Assembly: GCF_002094885.1 (NCBI RefSeq)
Contig: NZ_MSIT01000008.1
Coordinates: 62,001-126,000, forward strand
Direction of reading: 5' to 3'
Length of the DNA stretch: 64,000 nt
Source: Salibaculum halophilum
Lineage (GTDB): Bacteria > Pseudomonadota > Alphaproteobacteria > Rhodobacterales > Rhodobacteraceae
Shown: piece by piece, positions 11,356 through 22,354 of the stretch
How the letters are laid out: every line of letters starts with the position of its first letter
Numbering within the stretch: the stretch's first letter is position 1
Position numbers and translations under genes: made by a program
Notes under the pieces: model-generated
What the model saw: only the letters and a program-made list of their open reading frames with translations
What the model was told of the DNA's origin: nothing
The model's database searches: none

Positions 11356-12570
11356 ATGTCGAAGATCAAGGTCGACAATCCAGTCGTCGAAATGGACGGC
11401 GACGAGATGACCCGCATCATCTGGCAGTTCATCAAGGACAAGCTGATCCTGCCATACCTCGATATCGACCTGCTCTATTACGATCTGGGGCTGGAAGAAC
11501 GCGACCGCACCGAGGACCGGGTCACCGTCGAAGCCGCCGAAAAAGCCCGCGAGGTTGGCGTCGCCGTCAAATGCGCCACCATCACCCCCGACGAGGGCCG
11601 GGTCGAGGAATTCGGCCTGAAAAAGATGTGGCGCAGCCCCAACGGGACCATCCGCAACATCCTCGGCGGCGTGGTGTTCCGCGCGCCCATCATCTGCCGC
11701 AACGTGCCCCGCCTCGTGCCCGGCTGGACGCGGCCCATCGTGATCGGCCGCCACGCCTTCGGCGACCAGTACCGCGCGACCGACATGAAGTTTCCCGGCC
11801 CCGGCAAGCTGTCGATGAAATTCGTCGGCGAGGACGGCACGGTGATCGAGGAAGAGGTCTACGACGCCCCGTCCTCAGGCGTGTTCATGGGCATGTACAA
11901 CCGCGACGACAGCATCCGCGACTTCGCCCGCGCCTCGATGAATTACGCGCTGAACATGGGCTGGCCGCTCTATCTGTCGACCAAGAACACCATCCTGAAA
12001 CAGTACGATGGCCGCTTCATGGAACTGTTTCAGGCGGTCTATGACGAAGAATTCAAGGACAGGTTCGAGGCCGCGGGCATCGAGTACCAGCACCGCCTGA
12101 TCGACGACATGGTCGCCTGCGCCATGAAATGGAACGGCGGTTTCGTCTGGGCCTGCAAGAACTACGACGGCGACGTGCAGTCCGACACCGTGGCGCAGGG
12201 CTTCGGCTCGCTCGGGCTGATGACCTCGCAACTGCTCACGCCGGACGGCATGATCATGGAGGCCGAGGCCGCCCATGGCACCGTCACCCGCCACTACCGC
12301 CAGCACCAGAGGGGCGAGTCGACCTCGACCAACTCCGTCGCCTCGATCTTCGCCTGGACCGGCGGGCTCAAGCACCGCGCCAAACTCGATGACAACGCCC
12401 GGCTGAGGACCTTTGCCGAGACGCTGGAAAAGGTCGTCGTGGACACCGTGGAAAGCGGCCACATGACCAAGGACCTGGCGCTGCTGGTCGGCCCGGATCA
12501 GCACTGGCTGACGACCGAAGGCTTCCTCGAGAAGATAGATGAAAACCTGAACACGGCGCTGGCGGGCTGA
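11356..12570 (+). CDS. NADP-dependent isocitrate dehydrogenase, dimeric eukaryote-like type
   Basis: A 404-residue homodimeric isocitrate dehydrogenase of the subfamily shared with eukaryotic IDH1/2. Visible landmarks are [13 protein letters not shown] (about residues 11-23), the substrate loop [11 protein letters not shown] (about 91-101), [10 protein letters not shown], the catalytic [16 protein letters not shown] (about 205-222), [11 protein letters not shown] and [13 protein letters not shown] (about 301-313). It carries out the same reaction as the monomeric enzyme immediately upstream (39 bases apart), from a separate protein family. An AGCAGGAG ribosome-binding site precedes the ATG. 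The pair is probably co-transcribed. Confidence 0.94.
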   Translation: MSKIKVDNPVVEMDGDEMTRIIWQFIKDKLILPYLDIDLLYYDLGLEERDRTEDRVTVEAAEKAREVGVAVKCATITPDEGRVEEFGLKKMWRSPNGTIRNILGGVVFRAPIICRNVPRLVPGWTRPIVIGRHAFGDQYRATDMKFPGPGKLSMKFVGEDGTVIEEEVYDAPSSGVFMGMYNRDDSIRDFARASMNYALNMGWPLYLSTKNTILKQYDGRFMELFQAVYDEEFKDRFEAAGIEYQHRLIDDMVACAMKWNGGFVWACKNYDGDVQSDTVAQGFGSLGLMTSQLLTPDGMIMEAEAAHGTVTRHYRQHQRGESTSTNSVASIFAWTGGLKHRAKLDDNARLRTFAETLEKVVVDTVESGHMTKDLALLVGPDQHWLTTEGFLEKIDENLNTALAG

Positions 12571-12645
12571 TCTTCGGCGGGCGTGCCCCGCGCCCCGGCC
12601 CTTTTCGCTTTGACACCATGACGGGCCTGCCCTAGCGCGGGTCCC

Positions 12646-13257
12646 ATGGCACAGGACATCCCCACCACACCGCACTCCCCGCCGGAGGATGCGCAGGCCT
12701 TTGCCCTGGGAACGGCCATGTGCGCCCTGGGCATCACCATGCTGACACACCTGGGACTCATCACCGGGCAGACGGCTGGGCTGGCGGTGCTGCTCTCCTA
12801 TGTCACCGGCTGGTCCTTCGGGCCGATCTTTTTCGTGCTGAACCTGCCGTTCTACTGGCTGGGCTGGGTGCGGCTGGGCCGGGTCTTCGTGGTGAAAAGC
12901 CTGATCTGCGTCACCCTGCTGTCGGTCATGGCCGAGACCTTCCCGACCCTTATCCGGTTCGAGCGGCTCGACCCAGTGCTCGGCGCACTGCTCATCGGCG
13001 GGGTCACCGGGCTGGGCCTGATCGCGATCTTCCGCCACGGGGCCTCGCTGGGCGGGGTGGGCGTGCTGGGGCTGGTGATCCAGGACCGCACCGGGTTCCG
13101 GGCGGGTTATGTCCAGCTGGCCTTCGACGTGACGCTCTTCGCCGTCGCCCTGACGGTCATGCCGCCGCGGCTGGTGCTGTTCTCGCTGGCCGGGGCAGTC
13201 GTCGCCAACCTGATCACCGCCACAAACCACCGCCACGACCGCTACACGGGACGCTGA
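12646..13257 (+). CDS. YitT-family membrane protein
   Basis: A 203-residue membrane protein with five hydrophobic helices. The N-terminal repeat LGITMLTHLGLITGQTAGLAVLLSYVTGW and the FRHGASLGGVGVLGLVIQDRTGF segment (about residues 128-149) are typical of the YitT/DUF161 family. These are probably transporters or permease-like proteins of unknown substrate. The start is the ATG at 12646. It ends four bases before the SMR-type gene, suggesting a two-gene unit after the isocitrate dehydrogenases. Confidence 0.75.
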   Translation: MAQDIPTTPHSPPEDAQAFALGTAMCALGITMLTHLGLITGQTAGLAVLLSYVTGWSFGPIFFVLNLPFYWLGWVRLGRVFVVKSLICVTLLSVMAETFPTLIRFERLDPVLGALLIGGVTGLGLIAIFRHGASLGGVGVLGLVIQDRTGFRAGYVQLAFDVTLFAVALTVMPPRLVLFSLAGAVVANLITATNHRHDRYTGR

Positions 13258-13261
13258 CCGG

Positions 13262-13597
13262 ATGCCGCTGCACTACCTCTACCTCATGCTCGCCGTCGCC
13301 GCCGAAACCATCGGCACCTCCGCGCTGCAGGCCAGCCAGCAGTTCACCCGGGTCGGGCCCTCGGTCCTGGTCGTGGTCGCCTACGCGATCAGCTTCTACA
13401 TGCTGTCGCTGACGCTGAAATACATGCCGGTGGGCATCATGTACGCCATGTGGTCGGGCCTCGGCATCATCTTCATCGCGCTGATCGGCTGGTTGGTCTT
13501 CCGCCAGAGCCTGGACCTGCCCGCCGTGATCGGCATCACGCTGATCCTCGCCGGTATCGTTGTCATCCAGCTCTTCTCGAACACCGCCAGGCACTAG
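13262..13597 (+). CDS. Small multidrug resistance (SMR) family transporter
   Basis: A 111-residue, four-helix membrane protein. The first helix carries the conserved membrane glutamate in LAVAAETIGTSALQAS (Glu14), followed by FYMLSLTLKYMPVGIMYAMWSGLG (about residues 44-67), which is the SMR signature with the conserved W-S-G. SMR proteins are antiparallel dimers that exchange protons for cationic drugs, quaternary amines or guanidinium. Which subtype this is cannot be decided. It follows the YitT-like gene by four bases. Confidence 0.88.
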   Translation: MPLHYLYLMLAVAAETIGTSALQASQQFTRVGPSVLVVVAYAISFYMLSLTLKYMPVGIMYAMWSGLGIIFIALIGWLVFRQSLDLPAVIGITLILAGIVVIQLFSNTARH

Positions 13598-13606
13598 CCG
13601 AGCCAG

Positions 13607-13679
13607 GACCGGAAATATCCCGGGGGTCGCCAGTGGTGCGCCATTGGTCTTGCCGAGACCGCCGACGGGCAGCGCCCCC
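13607..13679. repeat. Intergenic repeat element, copy A
   Basis: Contains the 19-base core GACCGGAAATATCCCGGGG (13607-13625), identical to the copy at 40109-40127, and about 40 bases later the small hairpin GGGCAGCGCCCC (13667-13678). The same two parts recur at 40101-40162 and, inverted and diverged, at 39915-39976. It lies between the SMR gene and typA. Confidence 0.6.
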
Positions 13680-13783
13680 ATCACGCGAAGACGTCCTGCG
13701 CAGCAGACAATTCGCAAAGGCCCCCTACCCTTTTGCCCGGCCCCGCGTTATGGGCTGGCCAACGCTTCTCTGAGGACATCCGA

Positions 13784-15600
<1,817 letters not shown>

Positions 15601-15604
<4 letters not shown>

Positions 15605-15628
15605 CCAAAATTCCGGAATTTTGTTCAG
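15601..15628. terminator. Bidirectional hairpin between typA and the DUF1330 genes
   Basis: The centre is the perfect palindrome CAAAATTCCGGAATTTTG (15606-15623). Outer CTGA/TCAG arms extend it to 15601-15628 with one mismatch, overlapping the typA stop codon. AT-rich arms give T-runs on both strands. It lies between convergent genes, as expected for a shared terminator. Confidence 0.65.
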
Positions 15629-15652
15629 CCCGGCCCACCGGCCGCGACACGC

Positions 15653-15940
15653 TCAGTCGTCGATCTCGATGACCATCAGGTCGCGCTCCGCCGCGTCGCG
15701 CGCATGGGCCAGCGCCTGCTGATAGTCGGCGCTGTTGTAACAGGCCACCGCCGCCTCGACCGAGGGGAAGCGGGCCACCACGTTGCGCGGGCGTTCCTGC
15801 CCTTCCAGTTGCACGAAACGCCCGCCGCGGGCCAGGAACGCCCCGCCATGCGCGGTTATCGCCGGCCCGGCCAGCCTGGCGTATTCGGCATAGGCGTCCG
15901 GGTCGGTGACGGTCACGCGGGCAATCCAGAGCGCGGGCAT
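15653..15940 (-). CDS. DUF1330 family protein (second of a tandem pair)
   Basis: A 95-residue dimeric alpha-beta barrel protein of the DUF1330 type, starting [21 protein letters not shown]. It shares the layout of its upstream neighbour: [IV]ARV-x-VTDPD-x-Y-x-x-YA, GG-x-FLARGG, ARFPSVEAAVACYNSADYQ and ERDLMVIE. DUF1330 proteins are small ferredoxin-fold dimers related to ABM monooxygenases. Their function is not established. The start overlaps the stop of the paralogue (TGATG). The two probably arose by tandem duplication and are co-transcribed with alaS. Confidence 0.8.
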   Translation of the reverse strand: MPALWIARVTVTDPDAYAEYARLAGPAITAHGGAFLARGGRFVQLEGQERPRNVVARFPSVEAAVACYNSADYQQALAHARDAAERDLMVIEIDD

Positions 15941-16224
15941 CAGATGCCCTCCACGATGACCACATCGCGGCGCGCGGCGCGCCGGGCGATGGGCAGGATC
16001 TCGCGATACGCCGCACTGTCGTACCAGGCCTGCGCCGTGGCCCTGTCGGGAAACTCGACGACCACGTGCCGCTCCGGCGCGGCGCCCTCCACGACGTGCT
16101 GCGCCCCGCCCTTGACGAGGAACCGCCCGCCCCATTGCTCGGCCAGGGCCACCGTCTGCGCGGCATAGGTCGCGTAGTCGTCGGGGTCCGTCACCGCGAT
16201 CCGGGCGATCACGTAGGCGCTCAT
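15940..16224 (-). CDS. DUF1330 family protein (first of a tandem pair)
   Basis: A 94-residue paralogue of the next gene, starting [21 protein letters not shown] and continuing [28 protein letters not shown] and RRDVVIVE. The fold expected is a ferredoxin-like dimeric alpha-beta barrel. The ATG overlaps the alaS stop by four bases, so it is coupled to alaS. No catalytic residues can be assigned. The link with alanyl-tRNA synthetase is positional only. Confidence 0.82.
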   Translation of the reverse strand: MSAYVIARIAVTDPDDYATYAAQTVALAEQWGGRFLVKGGAQHVVEGAAPERHVVVEFPDRATAQAWYDSAAYREILPIARRAARRDVVIVEGI

Positions 16225-18869
16225 CCCAGCACCTGTTCCGCCGCGGCGATGGCCGCCTCGGCGTTGGCCGCATCCTTGCCACCGCCCTGGGCCATGTCCG
16301 GACGGCCACCGCCGCCCTTGCCGCCCAGTTCGACGACGGCGGCCCGTACAAGGTCCACGGCGCTCACCTTTTCGGTCAGATCCTCCGTGACCCCGGCCGC
16401 CACCGCCGCCTTGCCGCCCGCCTCGGCGATGAGCAGGACCGCGCCACGGCCCATCCGGCCCTTCATCTCGTCGATGAGGCCGGGCAGATCCTTGCCCGTC
16501 ACTCCCGAAAGAACCTGTGCATCGAAGGGTATCCCGTTGATTTCCCTGGCCTCGGGCCGGTCGGTGCCGCCACCGCCCATGGCCAGTTCGCGGCGCAGCT
16601 GGGCAACCTCGTTCTGAAGCACGCGCCGCTCCTCCATGACCGTGCGGATGCGCTCGGGCACATCCGCCGCCTGCACCTTCAGCACCTGCGCGGCCTCGGC
16701 CAGCCGGTGATCCCGGTCGGCCAGATGGTCCAAGGCGGCCTGCCCGGTCAGCGCCTCGATGCGCCGGACCCCAGCGCTGGAGGCACTGTCGGACAGGCAG
16801 ACGAAGGCGCCGATGTCGCCGGTCTGGCGCACGTGGGTGCCGCCGCAGAGCTCGATCGACCAGGTCTTCCCGTCCAGCCCCTTGCCCGTGTCGGCCTTGC
16901 CCATCGAGACCACGCGCACCTCGTCGCCGTATTTCTCACCGAAAAGCGCCTGCGCGCCGAGGGCCCGGGCATCGTCGGGCGTCATGATGCGGGTCGTCAC
17001 GGCGCTGTTCTGGCGGATCATGGCGTTTACGCGCTGTTCGATCGCGCGAATCTCCTCGGCCGGGATCGGCGTGCCATGGCTGAAGTCGAAGCGCAGCCGG
17101 TCAGGCGCGTTGAGCGAGCCGCGCTGCGCGACATGATCCCCCAACGCCTCGCGCAGGGCTTCGTGCAGCAAGTGCGTGGCCGAATGGTTGGCCCGGATCG
17201 TGCCGCGCCGGTCGTGATCCACTTCCAGTTCGGCGCCCTGGCCCGTGGTGATCTCGCCCTCGGTCACCTGCGCGAAATGGATGAAGACCCCGGCGGCCTT
17301 TTTCGTGTCGGTGATCCGGGCCGTGCCGGTGTCGGTGGTCAGCGTGCCGGTGTCGCCGACCTGGCCGCCGGCCTCGGCGTAAAAGGGCGTCTGGTTGCAG
17401 ACGACCTGCACGGTGTCGCCCACCTCGGCCGCATCGACTCGGGCCGCGCCGCTGACGACGGCGACGATCTGGCCCTCGGCCTTCTCAGTATCATAGCCAA
17501 GGAAATCGGTCGCGCCGTGTTCGTCGGCGATGTCGAACCACACGGCGGCGTCGGCCGCCTCGCCCGAGCCGGCCCAGGCGGCGCGCGCCTTGGCCTTTTG
17601 TTCGGCCATGGCCGCGTCAAATCCATCGGTGTCCACGCTCATGCCCTTTTCGCGCAGCGCATCCTGCGTCAGGTCCAGCGGGAAGCCGTAGGTATCGTAG
17701 AGCTTGAAGGCGGTCTCGCCGGCAAGCGCCTGGCCGTCCGCCATGCCGCGCGTCTCCTCGGCCAGCAGTTTCAGACCCCGGTCAAGGGTCTGGCGGAAGC
17801 GCTGCTCCTCGCCCAGCAAGGTTTCCTCGATGGTGGCCTGGCGTTCGCTCAACTCGGGGTAGTGTCCGCCCATCTGCTTGACGAGTTCCGGCACTAGCCG
17901 GTGCATCACCGGGTCCTTGGCCCCCAGCAGGTGCGCGTGGCGCATGGCCCGGCGCATGATCCGGCGCAGCACGTAGCCGCGCCCCTCGCTGCCGGGCAGC
18001 ACGCCCTCGGCGATCAGGAAGGAGGTCGAGCGCAGATGGTCCGCGATCACCCGGTGATGCACGTTGCCGTCACCGTCGGGGTCGGCGCTGGTGGCGTTCG
18101 CGCTGGCCTCGATCAGGGCACGCATCAGGTCGGTGTCGTAGTTGTCGTGCTTGCCCTGCAGCAGCGCGCCGATGCGTTCCAGCCCCATGCCGGTGTCGAT
18201 GGACTGCATGTCCAGCGCGGTCATCGAGCCATCCTCGAACTGCTCGTTCTGCATGAAGACGATGTTCCAGATCTCGATGAAACGGTCACCGTCCTCGTCG
18301 GGGCTGCCCGGGGGGCCGCCGGGGATGTGCTCGCCGTGATCGTAGAAGATTTCCGTGCAGGGGCCGCAGGGGCCGGTCGGGCCCATCTGCCAGAAGTTGT
18401 CGGCGGTATCGATGCGGATAATCCGGTCCTCGGGCAGGCCGATCTTGCGCCACAGCGCATGCGCCTCGTCGTCGGTGTGGTAGATCGTCGCCAGCAGCCG
18501 CGCCGGGTCGATGCCGAATTCGCCAGTCAGAAGTTCCCATGCAAAGGGGATGGCCTCGGCCTTGAAATAGTCGCCGAAACTGAAATTTCCGAGCATTTCA
18601 AAGAAGGTATGGTGCCGGGCGGTATAACCGACATTGTCCAGGTCATTGTGCTTGCCCCCCGCGCGCACACATTTCTGCGAGGTCACGGCACGCTGGTAGT
18701 CGCGGTGTTCCAGCCCGGTGAACAGGTTCTTGAACTGCACCATGCCCGAGTTGGTGAACATCAGCGTGGGGTCGTTGCGCGGCACCAGCGGCGAACTGGA
18801 CACGACCGCGTGGCCTTGGCGCTTGAAATAGTCGAGGAAGGTGCTGCGGATATCGGCAAGGCTGGTCAT
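16221..18869 (-). CDS. alaS: Alanyl-tRNA synthetase
   Basis: An 882-residue class II aminoacyl-tRNA synthetase that charges tRNA-Ala. The N-terminal catalytic core shows [20 protein letters not shown] (about residues 24-44) and [21 protein letters not shown]. The editing domain has the zinc-binding [12 protein letters not shown] (H-x3-H) and the later CGGTH motif (in [15 protein letters not shown]). The C-terminal glycine-rich oligomerisation domain ends [13 protein letters not shown]. The start is ATG 18869, [15 protein letters not shown], typical of the family. Full length. It is followed with four-base overlap by the DUF1330 pair. Confidence 0.97.
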   Translation of the reverse strand: MTSLADIRSTFLDYFKRQGHAVVSSSPLVPRNDPTLMFTNSGMVQFKNLFTGLEHRDYQRAVTSQKCVRAGGKHNDLDNVGYTARHHTFFEMLGNFSFGDYFKAEAIPFAWELLTGEFGIDPARLLATIYHTDDEAHALWRKIGLPEDRIIRIDTADNFWQMGPTGPCGPCTEIFYDHGEHIPGGPPGSPDEDGDRFIEIWNIVFMQNEQFEDGSMTALDMQSIDTGMGLERIGALLQGKHDNYDTDLMRALIEASANATSADPDGDGNVHHRVIADHLRSTSFLIAEGVLPGSEGRGYVLRRIMRRAMRHAHLLGAKDPVMHRLVPELVKQMGGHYPELSERQATIEETLLGEEQRFRQTLDRGLKLLAEETRGMADGQALAGETAFKLYDTYGFPLDLTQDALREKGMSVDTDGFDAAMAEQKAKARAAWAGSGEAADAAVWFDIADEHGATDFLGYDTEKAEGQIVAVVSGAARVDAAEVGDTVQVVCNQTPFYAEAGGQVGDTGTLTTDTGTARITDTKKAAGVFIHFAQVTEGEITTGQGAELEVDHDRRGTIRANHSATHLLHEALREALGDHVAQRGSLNAPDRLRFDFSHGTPIPAEEIRAIEQRVNAMIRQNSAVTTRIMTPDDARALGAQALFGEKYGDEVRVVSMGKADTGKGLDGKTWSIELCGGTHVRQTGDIGAFVCLSDSASSAGVRRIEALTGQAALDHLADRDHRLAEAAQVLKVQAADVPERIRTVMEERRVLQNEVAQLRRELAMGGGGTDRPEAREINGIPFDAQVLSGVTGKDLPGLIDEMKGRMGRGAVLLIAEAGGKAAVAAGVTEDLTEKVSAVDLVRAAVVELGGKGGGGRPDMAQGGGKDAANAEAAIAAAEQVLG

Positions 18870-18945
18870 GATCGCATCCCGGAATTTCTGGCCAACCCGG
18901 GATAGCCGCGGGCCGCACGACTGTCCACAGGGGGCGGATGCGAAA

Positions 18946-18973
18946 GGGGCACCGGCCGCGCGGCCGGAGCCCC
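18946..18973 (-). terminator. Probable recA terminator
   Basis: Hairpin built on the 16-base palindrome CCGGCCGCGCGGCCGG (18952-18967), with outer GGGGC/GCCCC arms. On the minus strand it is followed by CTTTCG. It lies 32 bases beyond the recA stop and before alaS. The T-run is short, so termination may be partial. Confidence 0.5.
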
Positions 18974-19004
18974 CTTGGTGCGATTGCGTGCCGTCGCGCG
19001 GCGT

Positions 19005-20078
19005 TCAGCCCTCGACAAGCGTGTCGTCATCGCCGCCCGGCGGCGCGTCGAAATCCAGCCCGTGGGCCGCGCGAATCTTGTCCTCGATCGCGTTGCGGGT
19101 CTCGGGATGCTCCTTGAGGAAGGTCTTGGCGTTCTCGCGGCCCTGGCCGATGCGCTCGTCCCCGTAGCTGAACCAGGCGCCGGATTTCTCGACCACGCCG
19201 GCCTTGACGCCGAGGTCGAGAAGCTCGCCGGTCTTGGAGATGCCCTCGCCATACATGATGTCAAACTCCACCTGCTTGAAGGGCGGCGCGACCTTGTTCT
19301 TGACGACCTTGACGCGGGTGGCGTTGCCCACGACCTCGTCGCGGTCCTTGACCGCGCCGATGCGGCGGATGTCGAGCCGCACCGAGGAATAGAATTTCAG
19401 CGCGTTGCCCCCCGTCGTCGTCTCGGGGCTGCCGAACATGACGCCGATCTTCATGCGGATCTGGTTGATGAAGACGACCATGCAGTTGGATCGACTCATG
19501 GAACCCGTCAGCTTGCGCATCGCCTGGCTCATCAGCCGGGCCTGGACGCCGACGCTGCTGTCGCCCATGTCGCCCTCGAGCTCGGACTTGGGGGTCAGCG
19601 CGGCGACCGAGTCGACCACCACCATGTTGACCGCGCCCGAGCGCACCAGCGTGTCGGTAATCTCCAACGCCTGTTCGCCGGTATCCGGCTGCGAGATCAG
19701 CAACTCGTCAAGATCGACACCCAGTTTCTTGGCGTATTGGGGGTCCAGCGCGTGTTCGGCATCCACGAAGGCGCAGACGCCGCCCTTTTTCTGTTCCTCG
19801 GCGACGGCGTGCAGGGTCAGCGTGGTCTTGCCCGAGGATTCGGGGCCGTAGATCTCGATGATGCGGCCCTTGGGCAGGCCGCCGATGCCCAGCGCGATGT
19901 CGAGGCCCAGCGACCCGGTCGAGGTCGCCTCGATGTCGCGCATGGCGTTGTCGCCGCCCATCTTCATGATGGAGCCCTTGCCGAACTGACGCTCGATCTG
20001 CGCCAGGGCGGAATCGAGGGCCTTCTGCTTATCTGCCGCTGCTTTGTCTGTCATATCCAGGAGATCTGCCGTTGCCAT
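19005..20078 (-). CDS. recA: Recombinase RecA
   Basis: A 357-residue ATP-dependent recombinase for homologous recombination and coprotease for LexA self-cleavage. Walker A is GPESSGKTT (about residues 78-86), Walker B is [12 protein letters not shown], and the L2 loop is [22 protein letters not shown]. The C-terminus is acidic ([12 protein letters not shown]). The start [12 protein letters not shown] at 20078 is chosen; an upstream in-frame ATG at 20174 would place the SOS box inside the gene. The SOS box at 20128-20142 indicates LexA control, and lexA itself is in this window. Confidence 0.97.
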   Translation of the reverse strand: MATADLLDMTDKAAADKQKALDSALAQIERQFGKGSIMKMGGDNAMRDIEATSTGSLGLDIALGIGGLPKGRIIEIYGPESSGKTTLTLHAVAEEQKKGGVCAFVDAEHALDPQYAKKLGVDLDELLISQPDTGEQALEITDTLVRSGAVNMVVVDSVAALTPKSELEGDMGDSSVGVQARLMSQAMRKLTGSMSRSNCMVVFINQIRMKIGVMFGSPETTTGGNALKFYSSVRLDIRRIGAVKDRDEVVGNATRVKVVKNKVAPPFKQVEFDIMYGEGISKTGELLDLGVKAGVVEKSGAWFSYGDERIGQGRENAKTFLKEHPETRNAIEDKIRAAHGLDFDAPPGGDDDTLVEG

Positions 20079-20127
20079 GTGTGAAACCCTTATTCCATAC
20101 CCGCAAGCGGGCAGCAATTGGTGCGTT

Positions 20128-20142
20128 GTTCGCGTCTTGTTC
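20128..20142 (-). promoter_or_regulatory. SOS (LexA) box of recA
   Basis: On the recA strand it reads GAAC-AAGACGC-GAAC, a perfect match to the alphaproteobacterial GAAC-N7-GAAC LexA site. It lies 50 bases before the recA start. A TTGAAA ... TCATAC pair with a 16-base spacer lies just upstream as a possible -35/-10. Confidence 0.88.
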
Positions 20143-20238
20143 TCGGGTATGAGGCCAAAACGGGAACATTTCAACCGAATTCTTAACCGTGACCATGCGG
20201 CGTCAAGGTTAACAGCAGGTTTACATCCTGGGACCAGT

Positions 20239-20706
20239 TCAACCCGGCGCCGGGCAGGCCTCGCCCATGGCCTCGGGCAGCGCGAGCAGCCCGTGCAGCC
20301 CGCAGTTGCCTGTAACCAGATCGGCGAGGGTCACGCTGTCAAGCTCATCGTAGAAGGCCGCGAGCGCCCGCGTCAGGGCGGTGCGCAACCGGCAAGTGCC
20401 GATCAGCGGACAGGTGTTCGTCTCCGGCGCAAAGCACTCCGCGAAGGGGATGTCGGCCTCGAAGACGCGAAACACCGCGCCGATACAGATTCGCTCGGCC
20501 GGGGCGGCCAGCCGCAGCCCCCCGGTGCGGCCGCGCACCGTTTCGATGAAGCCGCCGGCATGGAGCAGGTTGACCACCCGCGCGACATGGTTGGCCGAGG
20601 CATTGCAGCTCTCGGCGACCTCGCCCGTCCGCACCAGCCGGCCCTCGTTGACCGCGCAGAACATCAGCACGCGCGCGGCGAGGTTGGTCCGGGTCGTCAG
20701 GCGCAT
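20239..20706 (-). CDS. Rrf2-family Fe-S regulator, NsrR-like
   Basis: A 155-residue Rrf2 regulator. The helix-turn-helix is [23 protein letters not shown] (about residues 26-48) with the wing [12 protein letters not shown] (58-69). It keeps three clustered cysteines, Cys91, Cys99 and Cys105 (C-x7-C-x5-C), as in Fe-S-binding NsrR/IscR proteins. The tail VTLADLV is typical of NsrR. NsrR senses nitric oxide through its cluster. An FNR-type site upstream (20777-20790) fits an anaerobic or NO role. The start is ATG 20706; the longer open frame upstream runs antisense-like through znuB. Its genetic link to the zinc genes is only adjacency. Confidence 0.78.
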   Translation of the reverse strand: MRLTTRTNLAARVLMFCAVNEGRLVRTGEVAESCNASANHVARVVNLLHAGGFIETVRGRTGGLRLAAPAERICIGAVFRVFEADIPFAECFAPETNTCPLIGTCRLRTALTRALAAFYDELDSVTLADLVTGNCGLHGLLALPEAMGEACPAPG

Positions 20707-20776
20707 GGCATGGGTCCATCGGCTGTTGTCGTGCAGGCGTTGGGCCGATTTGTCACATATTCCGCGCCGGTCTTGA

Positions 20777-20790
20777 TTGATCCAGATCAT
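20777..20790. promoter_or_regulatory. FNR/Dnr-type box upstream of the NsrR-like gene
   Basis: TTGAT-CCAG-ATCAT, matching TTGAT-N4-ATCAA at 9 of 10 positions, about 70 bases upstream of the regulator start and 30 bases from the end of znuB. It would bind FnrL or an NO-responsive Crp-family protein (inference). Confidence 0.55.
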
Positions 20791-20819
20791 ACGGGCGGCA
20801 CGCCAACCGCCCGGGGGCC

Positions 20820-21620
20820 TCAGCGCGACTGACCCGACCTCAGCCCGTCCAGCAGGCTGGTGGCAAGAAAAACCAGCGCAGCGACGCAGACGATCGACGG
20901 CCCCGCCGGGGTGTCGAAGACATAGGCCGCGCGCAGCCCCGCGATGGCCGACCCGCTGCCCAGCACCGCCGCGGTCAGCGCCATCTGCTCGGGCGTGCGC
21001 GCCAGGGGCCGCGCGGCGGCGGCCGGGATGATCAGCATGGCCGCGATCAGCAGCACGCCGACCACCTTGATCGCCACCGCCACTGTGATCGCCAGTGCCA
21101 GCGTCAGCACCAGCTGTTCGCGGCGCGGGTCGATGCCGCTGGCATGGGCCAGCTCGGCGTTGAGCGTCGCCGTCAGCAGCGCCGACCAGCGCCAGCCGAT
21201 CAGTCCCACGACCAGCGCCGCCCCGCCCCAGATCACCGCCAGGTCGCCGCGCGACACCGCAAGGATGTCGCCAAAGAGATAGGCCATCAGGTCGATGCGG
21301 ATGCCCGACAGGAAGGATACCGCGACCAGCCCGAAGGCCAGCGCCGAATGCGCGAGCACCCCCAGCAGCGTGTCCATGGCATAGCCGCGCCCCGACAGCA
21401 CCGTGACGGTCAACGCCATGACCAGCGCAACCGCCATGGCCCCGGCAAAGATCGACACCTGCAGCGCCAGCGACAGCGCCACGCCCAGGATCGCCGCATG
21501 GGCGGTGGCATCGCCGAAATAGGCCATTCGCCGCCAAACGACGAAGCTGCCCAGCGGGGCGGCGGCGAGCGCCACGCCGACCCCGGCCAGCACCGCGCGG
21601 GTCATGAAATCAGCGAGCAT
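20820..21620 (-). CDS. znuB: Zinc ABC transporter permease ZnuB
   Basis: A 266-residue ABC-3 family membrane permease with about eight to nine helices. Family patterns include RRMAYFGDATAHAAILGVAL (about residues 30-49), LLGVLAHSALAFGLV, LMAYLFGDIL and VGVLLIAAMLIIPAAAAR (about 187-204). It forms the membrane channel for zinc with ZnuC and ZnuA. The ATG at 21620 overlaps the znuC stop (TGATG); a GTG one codon earlier is possible. It is the last gene of the zur-znuC-znuB minus-strand operon. Confidence 0.92.
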   Translation of the reverse strand: MLADFMTRAVLAGVGVALAAAPLGSFVVWRRMAYFGDATAHAAILGVALSLALQVSIFAGAMAVALVMALTVTVLSGRGYAMDTLLGVLAHSALAFGLVAVSFLSGIRIDLMAYLFGDILAVSRGDLAVIWGGAALVVGLIGWRWSALLTATLNAELAHASGIDPRREQLVLTLALAITVAVAIKVVGVLLIAAMLIIPAAAARPLARTPEQMALTAAVLGSGSAIAGLRAAYVFDTPAGPSIVCVAALVFLATSLLDGLRSGQSR

Positions 21621-22354
21621 CACTCGGCCGCCTCCGTGGCGGGGTCGTCGTGGTCATGGTCATGGTCGTGCCGGTAAAGCGCCAGCGCCCCGCCCGTACC
21701 CGACCCGAAGAGCGCGCGGTATTCCGGCGCCGCCGAGACCACCGCCGGCGTGCCCTGGCAGCAGACGTGGCCGTTCAGGCAGATCACCCGGTCCGAGGCG
21801 CTCATGACGACGTGCAATTCGTGGCTGATCATCAGCACCGCGCAGCCGGTGTCGTGGCGCACCTGGTCGATCCGGGTATAGAAGGCCGCCGATCCGGGCT
21901 GGTCCAGCCCCTGCGTCGCCTCGTCGAGCAGCAACAGGTCGGGCGTCTCGATCAGGGCGCGCGCCAGCAGCACGCGCTGGAACTGCCCGCCCGACAGGCC
22001 CGCCATCTGGCGCTGCAGCAGGTCCGGCACGCCGGCGCTTTCGAGTGCCGCAGCGCAGGCGGCCCGCGAACTGCGGCCCGGCAGGCGCAAGAAGCGATCG
22101 ACGGTCATCGGCAGGGTCGGGTCGATGTGCAGCGTCTGCGGCACGTAGCCGACGCGCAAGCCGGGTTTGCGCCGGATGCGCCCCGCCGCGGGGCGCAGCG
22201 CCCCGATCAGCGCGCGCAGCAGCGTCGTCTTGCCCGACCCGTTGGGGCCGACCACGGTGACGATCTCGCCCGGCGCGATGGTGAAAGACACGTCGCGCAA
22301 CACCGGCTCGGCGCCGTAGCCCGCGCTGAGGCTCTCGGCCGCGATCAAGCTCAT
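21620..22354 (-). CDS. znuC: Zinc ABC transporter ATPase ZnuC
   Basis: A 244-residue ABC ATPase. Walker A is VVGPNGSGKTTLLRAL (about residues 34-49), the signature is GLSGGQFQRVLLARAL (about 139-154), Walker B is LLLLDEATQGLD (about 159-170) and the switch His is in MISHELHVVM. The C-terminus ends with a His/Asp tail (YRHDHDHDHDD), which could bind zinc. It is coupled by ATGA overlap to zur upstream and by TGATG to znuB downstream. It probably powers zinc import under Zur repression. Confidence 0.94.
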   Translation of the reverse strand: MSLIAAESLSAGYGAEPVLRDVSFTIAPGEIVTVVGPNGSGKTTLLRALIGALRPAAGRIRRKPGLRVGYVPQTLHIDPTLPMTVDRFLRLPGRSSRAACAAALESAGVPDLLQRQMAGLSGGQFQRVLLARALIETPDLLLLDEATQGLDQPGSAAFYTRIDQVRHDTGCAVLMISHELHVVMSASDRVICLNGHVCCQGTPAVVSAAPEYRALFGSGTGGALALYRHDHDHDHDDPATEAAE

